Shown here: positions 1-8,100 of the stretch, in pieces
How the letters are laid out: each line of letters begins with the position of its first letter
How positions within the stretch are numbered: position 1 is the first letter of the stretch
Assembly (NCBI GenBank): GCA_934663645.1
Contig: CAKUKR010000046.1
Coordinates: 1-17,953, forward strand
Length of the DNA: 17,953 nucleotides
Reading direction: 5' to 3'
From: an uncultured Muribaculaceae bacterium
GTDB lineage: Bacteria > Bacteroidota > Bacteroidia > Bacteroidales > Muribaculaceae
Program-made: the position numbers and the translations under genes
Notes under the pieces: generated by a model
Told to the model about the DNA's origin: nothing
The model's database searches: none
Seen by the model: the letters and a program-made list of their open reading frames with translations, nothing else

Positions 1-6
1 GGGGCT

Positions 7-76
7 GTTAACCTTGTTAACCTGCCACAGGGGGGTTAACACGGTTAACAGGTTAACGCGAGGTTAACAGGTTAAC
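7..76. repeat. Array of seven GTTAAC palindromes downstream of sufS
   Basis: The hexamer GTTAAC occurs at 7, 16, 35, 44, 52, 63 and 71, seven copies in 70 bases. The 15-base unit GGTTAACAGGTTAAC is exact at 43-57 and 62-76. The stretch 7-22 is nearly its reverse complement, so the arms 7-22 and 43-57 could pair as an imperfect hairpin. The array lies 10 bases past the sufS stop codon, in the 3' region of the suf transcript. It could be a transcript-end structure, a protein-binding cluster or an expanding simple repeat. The sequence does not decide between these. It may extend left of the window. Confidence 0.8.
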
Positions 77-85
77 GGCCGTGGG

Positions 86-1309
86 TCAGAACATGGCGGC
101 GACGCGCTTCAGTGCATCGACAAATGCGTCGGCCTCGCGCATGGTGTTGTATGCTGCAAACGAGGCACGCACCGTGCCGGGGATGCCGAGGCGTGTCATC
201 AGGGGCTGGGCGCAGTGGTGTCCGGTGCGGACTTCCACGCCGAGCTTGTCGAGCAGCAGCCCGATGTCGTAGGGGTGGACGTCGCCGACGAGGAACGATA
301 TGACCGCGCTCTTGCCGGGCGTCTGGCCGAATATGCGCACGCCGGGTATCTCGCTGCGCATGCGCTGCTCGGCGTGCTGCGTCAGGGCGTGTTCGTGGGC
401 GGCGATGCGCCCGATGCCTGTCTGCTCGATGAAGTCGAGGGCGCGTGCGAAGGCTGCTATGTCGATGAAGTCGGGAGTGCCGGCCTCAAACTTGAAGGGG
501 AGTTCTGCGAATGTGGTGCGCTCAAACGAGACGTTGCCTATCATCTCGCCTCCGCCCTGGTACGGGGGCATCTTCTCGAGCAGCTCGCGGCGGCCGTACA
601 GCACGCCTACGCCGCAAGGTCCGTACATCTTGTGAGCGGAGAATGTGTAGAAGTCGCAGCCGATGCTGCGCACGTCCACAGGCAAGTGCGGCGCGGCCTG
701 TGCGCCGTCCACCAGCACCGGCACGCCGTGGCTGTGGGCTATGGCGGTCATTTCCTTGACGGGGTTGACTGTCCCCAGCACGTTGCTGACGTGGCAGAAG
801 GCTGCCATGACGGTGCGGTCGGTGAACAGGGAACGGTACTGGCCGATGTCGAGCGAGCCGTCGGGGAGCATATCCACTATGCGCAGGCGTATTCCGGTGC
901 GGCTCTGCAGCAGCTGCCAGGGGACGATGTCGGCGTGGTGCTCCATGACGGTGAGTATCACCTCGTCGCCCTGGCGGAATGACTGCCCGATGCTTGCCGC
1001 CACGAGGTTGATTGCCTCTGTTGTGCCTCGGGTGAAGATGACCTCGGCAGTCTCGGCGGCGTTGATGTAGCGGCGCACACGCTCGCGTGCCTGTTCCTGG
1101 AGGTCGGTGGCTTCCTGCGAGAGGGTGTGCACGCCCCGGTGGACGTTGGCCTTGGTGTGGCGGTACAGGTGCGCTATCTCGTCGACGACGCAGTCCGGTG
1201 TCTGCGAGGTGGCGGTGTTGTCGAGGTATATGAGGCCGCGCTCCCCGACCTTGCGCTGCAGTATGGGGAACTGGCGGCGTATCTGTTCTGTTTCGTTGTC
1301 TGAAAACAT
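86..1309 (-). CDS. sufS: SufS-type cysteine desulfurase
   Basis: PLP-dependent group II cysteine desulfurase of 407 residues, the usual SufS length. It removes sulfur from L-cysteine as an enzyme persulfide for Fe-S cluster assembly in the cytoplasm. The PLP lysine is K227 in the motif SAHKMYGPCG. The catalytic cysteine is C366 in RTGHHCAQP, followed by the RASFAAYNT segment that marks SufS rather than IscS. The N-terminal part carries TRGTTEAINLVA (93-104), the PLP phosphate-binding region, and DGAQAAPH (201-208), which holds the cofactor-contacting Asp and His region. It is the last gene of the cvpA-sufC-sufD-sufS operon and starts 48 bases after sufD. No SufE or SufU partner is visible in the window. 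The start at 1309 fits the family N-terminus. Confidence 0.95.
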   Translation of the reverse strand: MFSDNETEQIRRQFPILQRKVGERGLIYLDNTATSQTPDCVVDEIAHLYRHTKANVHRGVHTLSQEATDLQEQARERVRRYINAAETAEVIFTRGTTEAINLVAASIGQSFRQGDEVILTVMEHHADIVPWQLLQSRTGIRLRIVDMLPDGSLDIGQYRSLFTDRTVMAAFCHVSNVLGTVNPVKEMTAIAHSHGVPVLVDGAQAAPHLPVDVRSIGCDFYTFSAHKMYGPCGVGVLYGRRELLEKMPPYQGGGEMIGNVSFERTTFAELPFKFEAGTPDFIDIAAFARALDFIEQTGIGRIAAHEHALTQHAEQRMRSEIPGVRIFGQTPGKSAVISFLVGDVHPYDIGLLLDKLGVEVRTGHHCAQPLMTRLGIPGTVRASFAAYNTMREADAFVDALKRVAAMF

Positions 1310-1357
1310 TTTCGTGCTGTGTTGTTGTGGCTTGGTTGCGGACGCTTCCGCGCCGTG

Positions 1358-2725
1358 TCATTGCTTTGCGGAGGGGCAGTCAGCCATGCATGTGGCGCAG
1401 GAGTGTCCCTCGCCGGCGAAACGCCGCTCTACGAGCTGCCGCAGCCTGTCGCCGAGGGCGGGCAGCCTGACGCCGTCTATCACGTCGGCCATGAATGCCT
1501 GTTTGAGCAGCAGCTTGGCGCGGCTGTCGGAGAGGCCTCTGGCGTTCATGTAGAATAGCTGGGTGTCGTCGAATGTGCCTGTGGCTGTGCCGTGCGAGCA
1601 TTTCACGTCGTCGTTGTATATCTCGAGCTGCGGCTTGGAGTACATGCGAGCCTGTGGCGAGCCGACCACGTTGCGGTTTGACTGGTACGCCTCTGTCCCG
1701 GCCGCTCCTGGGGCGACGTATATCAGCCCGGCGAAAGAGCCGCGAGCGGTGTCGTCGATGACGTATTTGAACAGTTCGTCGGTCTTGCAGCGCGGTGCGT
1801 TGTGGCGTATGCACGAGTATGTGTCGGCGTGCCGGTCGCGGTCTTCTATGGCGAGCCCCATGAGGCGGAGCGACGCTCCCTCGCCGTTGAGGTCGCAGCG
1901 GTACTCGTTGCGCGTCGTGCCGTTGCTGAGCGTTATGCCGTCGAGCAGGACGTTGCTGCGTGCCTGCTGTCGCAGGTATAGGGAGGAGAGGCGCGATGTG
2001 CTTTCGGTGCTTTCCTCGATGTCGTAGATGTCGAGTGTGCTTCCCTCGCCGGCGTATGCCTCGATGACCTGCAGCGACATCAGCGGCGTTGTGCCGCTGC
2101 CCTGGGTGTGGTCGCACATCAGGAGCTTGGCCTCGCTGCCTTTGCCCAGGACTATCAGTATGCGGCGCACGGCCATCATCGGCTGGTCGCCGCGCAGTAT
2201 GCTGACGAGCTGCAGCGGACGTTCCAGCCGCACGCCGTCGGGGACGTATATCATCACGCCGTCCTGGCAGAGCATGGTGTTGAGGGCGGCGACGGGGTTG
2301 GCTGTGCCGGCCAGCTGCCCGTAGTGGCGGGCCACGGTGTCGGGCATCTCGCGGGCGGCTTGCGCGAGCGAGCCGAAGAACACGCCCCGGTCACGCGGCG
2401 TGCCGCTCCCTTCGGGGACTATGCAGGTGTCGCCGAACAGGTATGCCTGTGCCGTGGAGAGGTTGGGCACTCCGCAGCGGAAGCTTTCGGCGGGGTTGAA
2501 GCGCATGGGGACGCGGGCGAGGTTGATGCCCCAGTCGGGTGCGAGCATTTCGCGCAGTGAGGTGATGTGGTAGTCTTCCGAGCCTTTCTCGGGCAGTGTC
2601 ATGGCCTCGAGTGCTGCTGCGGCGGTGTCGCGCAGGGCGTTGAGTGGCTGTGCGCAGCGGCTGTCGATGAGGTCGCGGTGCTGCCGCAGCAGGTCGGTGT
2701 ATTGTTTCAGCGCGCTGTCCATCAT
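1358..2725 (-). CDS. sufD: Fe-S cluster assembly scaffold protein SufD
   Basis: SufD family, 455 residues. SufD pairs with SufB and SufC in the SufBC2D scaffold that builds Fe-S clusters in the cytoplasm. The C-terminal half shows the SufB/SufD beta-helix core: the KCSHGTATG segment, with the Cys and His conserved in SufD, is followed by FYMNARGLS and KLLLKQAFMADVID. This ending is the SufD rather than the SufB form. The start codon overlaps the sufC stop as ATGA, which implies coupled translation; a second ATG follows at once, so residue 1 or 2 may be used. The last 13 residues hold a C-x2-C-x3-C cluster (C443, C446, C450). I recall cysteine-rich SufD tails in related Bacteroidales but cannot check this here. 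SufB itself is not encoded in the window. Confidence 0.93.
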   Translation of the reverse strand: MMDSALKQYTDLLRQHRDLIDSRCAQPLNALRDTAAAALEAMTLPEKGSEDYHITSLREMLAPDWGINLARVPMRFNPAESFRCGVPNLSTAQAYLFGDTCIVPEGSGTPRDRGVFFGSLAQAAREMPDTVARHYGQLAGTANPVAALNTMLCQDGVMIYVPDGVRLERPLQLVSILRGDQPMMAVRRILIVLGKGSEAKLLMCDHTQGSGTTPLMSLQVIEAYAGEGSTLDIYDIEESTESTSRLSSLYLRQQARSNVLLDGITLSNGTTRNEYRCDLNGEGASLRLMGLAIEDRDRHADTYSCIRHNAPRCKTDELFKYVIDDTARGSFAGLIYVAPGAAGTEAYQSNRNVVGSPQARMYSKPQLEIYNDDVKCSHGTATGTFDDTQLFYMNARGLSDSRAKLLLKQAFMADVIDGVRLPALGDRLRQLVERRFAGEGHSCATCMADCPSAKQ

Positions 2726-3486
2726 GCGTTGTATTGTGAGTCCACTTCTTCCTTAATCCAGTCGTAGCCGCGCTCTTCGAGCTCGAGTGCGAGTTCAGGC
2801 CCAGCGGTGCGGACTATGCGCCCCTTGTAGAGGACGTGCACGATGTCGGGCTTGATGTAGTCGAGCAGCCGCTGGTAGTGCGTTATGACTATAGTGGCGT
2901 TGTCCGCCGAGCGGAGGGCGTTGACGCCGCCGGCGACGATGCGCAGGGCGTCGATGTCGAGGCCTGAGTCGGTCTCGTCGAGTATGGAGAGGCGCGGCTC
3001 GAGCATGGCCATCTGGAAAATCTCGTTGCGCTTCTTCTCTCCGCCGGAGAAGCCCTCGTTGACGGAGCGCGAGGCGAGCTTGCCGTCAAGCTCTACGATT
3101 GCGCGTTTCTCGCGCATGAGCTTGAGGAACTCTGTGGCTGAAATGGGGGGCAGCCCGAGGTATTCGCGCTTTGCGCTGATGGCTTCGCGCATGAAGTTGA
3201 CCATCGACACTCCCGGTATCTCGACGGGGTACTGGAAGCCGAGGAACAGTCCCTCGTGGCTGCGCTCCTCGGGGGGCATGGCGAGCAGGTCTTTGCCGTA
3301 GAATGTGGCCTCTCCGGCGGTGACGGTGTATGCCGGGTTGCCGGCCAGCACCATTGACAGGGTTGACTTGCCCGAGCCGTTGGGTCCCATTATGGCGTGC
3401 ACCTCTCCGGGGCGCACCTCGAGGTTGATGCCTTTCAATATCTCTTTGCCGCCTATTTCGGCGTGCAGGTTCTTAACTTTCAGCAT
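2722..3486 (-). CDS. sufC: Fe-S cluster assembly ATPase SufC
   Basis: ABC-type ATPase of 254 residues, the usual SufC length. It is a cytoplasmic soluble ATPase that drives conformational changes in the SufBC2D scaffold. Visible motifs are Walker A GPNGSGKST (34-42), Q-loop Q85, the signature FSGGEKKRNEI (146-156), Walker B and D-loop SILDETDSGLD (167-177), and switch histidine H203 in VITHYQR. The signature SGGEKKRNE and the Walker B form LDETDSGLD are diagnostic of SufC as opposed to transport ABC proteins. Its start lies inside the end of cvpA (7-base overlap) and its stop overlaps the sufD start (4 bases), so all three are probably translated as a coupled unit. Confidence 0.97.
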   Translation of the reverse strand: MLKVKNLHAEIGGKEILKGINLEVRPGEVHAIMGPNGSGKSTLSMVLAGNPAYTVTAGEATFYGKDLLAMPPEERSHEGLFLGFQYPVEIPGVSMVNFMREAISAKREYLGLPPISATEFLKLMREKRAIVELDGKLASRSVNEGFSGGEKKRNEIFQMAMLEPRLSILDETDSGLDIDALRIVAGGVNALRSADNATIVITHYQRLLDYIKPDIVHVLYKGRIVRTAGPELALELEERGYDWIKEEVDSQYNA

Positions 3487-4130
3487 ATTGCGTAATACGT
3501 GTTATATGTCGTGACGCCCTCTTGGGGGGTGTCTGTGTTTTCAGTGCCTTGCGGTGCTGGGCTTTCACCCTGCAGCAGCGATATGGCGCGTGCCTTGCGC
3601 AGCTGGCGGCGGTGGAGCAGCTCGCTGTAGTCCTCGGTGTCGGTCAGCGCGGGGGCGAGGTGCATCACCTCTTCGATAACGCCTCCGTCGCCTCCGTCGG
3701 CTATGCGCAGCGCCACGCAGTCCTCGTCCATTGCCCCCCACAGGTTGAGCAGCAGCGAGACGGCGGTGAGCCAGCGCAGCAGGGCGAGGAGCGTTCCGGC
3801 CAGGCGGCTGAGCATCCCTCTGCCCACGAGGGCGAGCAGTGCTTTCAGCGGCGAGGCTATGGCGGTGACCACCAGTGATGTCACGAGGAACACGGAGGTC
3901 AGAGCCATGTAGCGTGCCGCCAGGTCGCCGTCGGCAAACTGCTGCTGCATGCCCTGCTGCTCGAGCACGGGGAACAGGTAGGGGCATGCCAGCCGCGCGG
4001 CGATGATGCCTGTGCACCAGCCTATCATGGCGGGCAGCTGCCGGGGCGTGCCGAGATGCCAGCCACGGTATATTGCCCACAGCGATACTGCTATTACGAG
4101 TATGTTGAGTAATACGGCGGTCATCGGCAT
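3480..4130 (-). CDS. CvpA family membrane protein
   Basis: Small inner-membrane protein with about four hydrophobic segments (roughly residues 4-22, 33-50, 75-95 and 108-130, counted from the chosen start) and a polar, probably cytoplasmic C-terminal tail. This matches the CvpA/colicin V production family, whose exact role is unclear. The start at 4130 (MPMTAVLL) is preferred over an in-frame ATG at 4193, because a strong promoter at 4193-4163 would leave the upstream start outside the mRNA. The ATG at 4124 is an alternative. The first gene of the operon overlaps sufC by 7 bases. I recall cvpA next to suf genes in other Bacteroidales, usually with sufB in between. The product has 216 residues and ends in a low-complexity tail rich in Thr, Gln and Tyr. 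Confidence 0.8.
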   Translation of the reverse strand: MPMTAVLLNILVIAVSLWAIYRGWHLGTPRQLPAMIGWCTGIIAARLACPYLFPVLEQQGMQQQFADGDLAARYMALTSVFLVTSLVVTAIASPLKALLALVGRGMLSRLAGTLLALLRWLTAVSLLLNLWGAMDEDCVALRIADGGDGGVIEEVMHLAPALTDTEDYSELLHRRQLRKARAISLLQGESPAPQGTENTDTPQEGVTTYNTYYAIC

Positions 4131-4162
4131 CGGCGGCACAGCGGCCGTGCCGCACCACAGCG

Positions 4163-4193
4163 CAAAGTTAATGCTAATCCGCGAGATATGCAA
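4163..4193 (-). promoter_or_regulatory. Bacteroidota-type promoter for cvpA-sufCDS
   Basis: On the minus strand TTG (4193-4191) is followed after exactly 20 bases by TAACTTTG (4170-4163). This matches the Bacteroidota primary sigma factor consensus of TTG near -33 and TAnnTTTG near -7. Transcription would start near 4156, about 25 bases before the chosen cvpA start. It sits back to back with the promoter for the GH25 gene. Confidence 0.75.
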
Positions 4194-4252
4194 GAGGCGC
4201 GGCGCGGTCGCTGCCGGGGGTGTTAAATTCGGTTGGAAACGGCGTGCCGCTA

Positions 4253-4283
4253 TTGCAGAAATGCGTGGAAACCGCTACTTTTG
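4253..4283 (+). promoter_or_regulatory. Bacteroidota-type promoter for GH25 gene and possibly porU onward
   Basis: TTG at 4253-4255, then 20 bases, then TACTTTTG at 4276-4283, a full match to TTG-N20-TAnnTTTG. The expected transcription start is near 4290, giving a leader of about 60 nt before the ATG at 4352. No equally good promoter was seen in the 41 bases before porU, so this one may also feed the downstream T9SS genes. Confidence 0.75.
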
Positions 4284-4351
4284 CGATGCGGAAGCGGTTC
4301 TGCTCAGCGGCACTGCGCAACATACGTAACACCATAGACCGGGCATTTCAG

Positions 4352-5131
4352 ATGAAAAGCATATTCAGCAAGGGGCAGCCTCATGACATACAGTCGGCCA
4401 TCGATTTCCTGATGGTGACGGCGCTGCTGGTGTATGCCGGGGTGTGGGCGTGGCGCGAGTACATGACCTCTGCGCCGTATGTCGACCCGGAGCGTTACCC
4501 GGTGCGCGGCATCGACGTGAGCGCGCACAACGGGATGATGAACTTTGACGCTGCCGCCGCTGACGGCATCGAGTTCGTGTTCATCAAGGCCTCGGAGGGG
4601 ACGGACTTCCGAGACTCCAACTTCCGCCTGAACTATGACAAGGCCCGCGAGGCAGGCCTCATGGTCGGGGCGTACCACTATTTCCGCTTTGACCGCGACG
4701 GGGTGGACCAGGCAGTCAACCTGCTCGGCGCGGTGGGCGACCGCGAGCTCGACCTGGGGCTTGCCGTTGACGTCGAGGAGGAGGGCAATGCCAGGGGCGT
4801 GCCTGTGGACTCCATAAAGATGCGGCTGCGCGACATGACCGAATACCTCAACCTGCGCGGCTTCCGCGTGACCTTTTACAGCAACCGCGACGGATACTAC
4901 GACCTGCTGATGCCCGAGCTGGAGGGGATGCCGATATGGATATGCTCGTTCTACAGCACCCCCATAGAGGCTGAATGGACGTTCTGGCAGTATGACCACC
5001 GGGGCAAGGTGAGCGGCGTGCGCGGCGACGTGGACCTGAACGCTTTCGGCGGCAGCCGCGACGACTGGCGGCAGTTCATCCTCGACACACGCCACGTCCC
5101 CGAGTGCCGCAGGCAATATCCTGACGGCTGA
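4352..5131 (+). CDS. Membrane-anchored GH25 muramidase (lysozyme)
   Basis: Glycoside hydrolase family 25 domain that cleaves the N-acetylmuramic acid to N-acetylglucosamine bond of peptidoglycan. The start at 4352 gives 259 residues; an in-frame ATG at 4220 lies upstream of the promoter and is rejected. Residues 15-37 form one hydrophobic segment with no clear signal-peptidase site, so it is probably an N-terminal anchor with the catalytic domain in the periplasm. The domain runs from about 51 to 245: RGIDVSAHNG (D55), KASEGTDF (79-86), GAYHYFRF (106-113), the DVEEEG segment with D140 and E142 as the DxE pair, and WQYDHRG through GDVDLN near the end (D228). These match the four acidic active-site positions of GH25. 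Likely roles are cell-wall turnover or making room for an envelope machine; the link to the porU genes downstream is by position only. Confidence 0.92.
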   Translation: MKSIFSKGQPHDIQSAIDFLMVTALLVYAGVWAWREYMTSAPYVDPERYPVRGIDVSAHNGMMNFDAAAADGIEFVFIKASEGTDFRDSNFRLNYDKAREAGLMVGAYHYFRFDRDGVDQAVNLLGAVGDRELDLGLAVDVEEEGNARGVPVDSIKMRLRDMTEYLNLRGFRVTFYSNRDGYYDLLMPELEGMPIWICSFYSTPIEAEWTFWQYDHRGKVSGVRGDVDLNAFGGSRDDWRQFILDTRHVPECRRQYPDG

Positions 5132-5172
5132 CACGTTAATATATATACCGAAATCAGCGAAAGCAAACCCAG

Positions 5173-8100
5173 ATGAAATACGACAACATATTGCGACACA
5201 CGCTCTCACTGCTCGCCGTGGCGGCGCTGGGGACGGTGCAGCTGCTGGCTTACAGCCCCGAGCGGTATGCCGCCTCCTCGCGGCTGGCCTCGGGCAAGTG
5301 GGCGAAGATACGTGTCAACGAGGGGGGGATGCAGTTCCTCTCCAACTCGCAGATACGCAACCTCGGCTTTTCCGACCCCTCCAAGGTGCGGGTCTACGGA
5401 TACGGCGGACGCATGATACGCGAGACGCTCGACGACCGCCACCCTGACGACCTGCCGCTGCTCCCCTGCGTGCATACCTCAAAGGGGATAGTCTTCTACG
5501 GCGTTGACAACATCGGCTGGCAGGGTGACGCGAAAGGCGCGGCTCAGGGCGGCACGAAATACTCGCGCATTCAGAACCCGTACGCCACTGCCTCGTACTA
5601 TTTCATCTCCGACGCTGACACGTCCGGCGAGCCGCAGGGCGTGATGCCCGCAGGAACATCTTCAGCCCAGCCCAAGACCACATTCACCGCCCACCTGCTC
5701 CACGAGAAGGAACTCGCTGCGGGGTGCGTCTCCGGGCGAGAGCTCTTCGGCGAGGACTTCCGCACCAAGGCCGCCCAGTCGTTCCCCTTCACGCTGACGG
5801 GGTATGCCGGCGGCGAGGCCAAGGTCAACGTGCGTTTCGTCACCACCACAAGCAGCGGCGCAAGCACTGTCTCCGTCTACGGCAACGGCGCTCACCTCGG
5901 CCCTGGCGACCTGACCATACGCGAGGCTGCCAGCAAGGTGTACCTCGTGGCCGGCTCTGCTGTCAAGACTGTGGAGAACCCCGGCGACAAGCTCGACGTG
6001 GAGCTGCGCTTCAAGACCAGCGGCGTGCTGCGCATGGCGCGGCTGGACTACATAACTGTGGAGTACGAGCGTGAGCTGCGCCTCTCGGGCGCGGAGCTCA
6101 TGTTCTGCGACTATACCTCCGCCCCGACGGCATACACCGTTGCCGGATGTTCGGAAAGCACCGTGATATGGGACGTGACCGACCCCGAAGCGCCGCTGCT
6201 GGTGCAGGGCGAGAGGCAGGGCGAGAGCATCACCTTCACCGCCGCGCAGACCGGATACCGCGAGTATGTGGCTTTTGACGCGGACAAGGTGTCGCGCACC
6301 GTCACCCCCTCCGGGAGCGTCAGCAACCAGGACATCCACGCCATGGAGACCCCCGACATGCTCATCATCACCCCGCGGCAGTACCAGGCGCAGGCCGAGC
6401 GCGTCGCCCAGATGCACCGCGACAAGGACGGCATGACAGTCCATGTCCTCACCCCCGAGGCGCTGTACAACGAGTTCTCCTCAGGCACGCCCGACGTGAG
6501 CGCGTTCCGCAAGGCGCTTAAGATGTGGTACGACCGCGGAGGAGGCGAGGGGGGCAAGCTCAAGCACTGCCTGATAATGTCGCGCCCCACATACGACAAC
6601 CGCATGATCACCGACGCTGTCCGCTCGGCGGGATACCCGCGTGTGCTGCAATGGCAGAGCCAGGAGACGTACACCGAATCCTCCTCATACGGCACGGACG
6701 ATTTCATCGTCATGCTCGACGACGTGACCGACGGCAAGTTCAACATGAACAAGGCACGCATCAACCTCGGCATCGGCCGCTTCGAGGTCAAGAGCCTCAC
6801 GGAGGCGACGCAGATGGTTGACAAGCTCCTCAACTATGTCAACACCCCCCGCAGCGGCGCGTGGAAGAACACCGTCATGCTGCTGGCCGACGACCAGGAC
6901 CGCGCAGTCCACATGGCACAGACCGAAAGCCTCTGGAAAGGCATGAGGTCTGCCGGCAACGGCGCGAACTTCAACTACGAGAAGGTGTACATGGACGCTT
7001 ACCCGCTCGAGGCGTCGAGCGTCGGCATGCACTATCCGCAGGCCAAGGCACGCATGATGCAGCTCATTCAGGAGGGCGTGGATGTGTGGAGCTACATCGG
7101 CCATGCCTCGCCGCGCGGCCTCTCGCACGAGGACATGTTCAACTGGACCGACATAACCTCGATGACCAACCGCAACCTGCCGTTCATGTACGCGGCGACC
7201 TGCGAGTTTGTCCGCCCCGACGACGACGAGATAAGCGGCGCGGAGATAATGTGGCTCTACCCCGACAGCGGCGTGATAGCGATGATAGCCGCCTCCCGTT
7301 CCGTATACATCAGCGACAACGGCATCTTCTCCGAGGCTATGGGACGGTACTTCTTCAGCCGCGACGAGGAGGGGAAGGCAATACGTCTGGGCGACCTGCT
7401 GCGCTATGCCAAGAACGCAACCAACGACGGCGGCAACAAGCTGCGCTTCCTGCTCATGGGCGACCCGGCGATGCGTGTGCCCTCGCCTGACAAGTACGTG
7501 GTTGTGGACCGCATCGGCGACACCGACATGACCGCCAGCGGGGAGATGCCGCAGATAGGCGCGCTTGAGAAATTCACCGTCGAGGGGCGTGTGGTGGACA
7601 GCAACGGCAACACGCTCGACGATTTCAACGGCAACATCGACCTCATACTCTTCGACGCCGAGATGCCTGTGGAGACTTACGGCAACGGCGACGAAGGCGA
7701 GCCGTACACCTACAACGACCGCCAGTCACGCCTCTTCCGGAGCGTTGAGAAGGTCTCCGGCGGCCGCTGGACTGCCACAGTGCTGACGCCCGCGCTCATC
7801 GAGAACAACTATTCCCCGGCACGATTGAGCCTGTACGCATACAGCGACAGCGGCGTGGAGGCCAACGGCGCGTGCGAGCGGCTGTATGTCTACGGTTTCA
7901 ACCCCGACGCCACCCGCGCCGACGACACCGAGGGCCCGGTCATCTCAGGCCTGTGCCTCAACAGCGAGGCATTCTCCCCGGGCGACATCGTCAACCAGTC
8001 GCCGGTGGTGCGGGCCTCGATGCGCGACGATTCGGGCATCAGCGTATACGGCAGCACCATAGGACACCAGATTACTGTCAAGGTAGATGACCAGGTCTAC

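Noticed and set aside
7..76. GTTAAC array as a CRISPR or replication-origin iteron set
   Set aside because: Units are far too short for CRISPR, spacers are absent, and no replication gene is nearby.
215..982. Plus-strand open frame of 255 codons opposite sufS
   Set aside because: It is a high-GC mirror frame of a well supported gene, with no recognisable domain or promoter. The same applies to minus-strand frames at 522-1361, 4304-5209, 5662-6444 and 12291-13238.
4131..4193. Longer N-terminus for CvpA from the ATG at 4193
   Set aside because: The promoter at 4193-4163 overlaps it, and the extra residues do not resemble the family.
4220..4351. Longer N-terminus for the GH25 protein from the ATG at 4220
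   Set aside because: It begins upstream of the promoter at 4253-4283. The start at 4352 gives a usual anchor followed by the domain.
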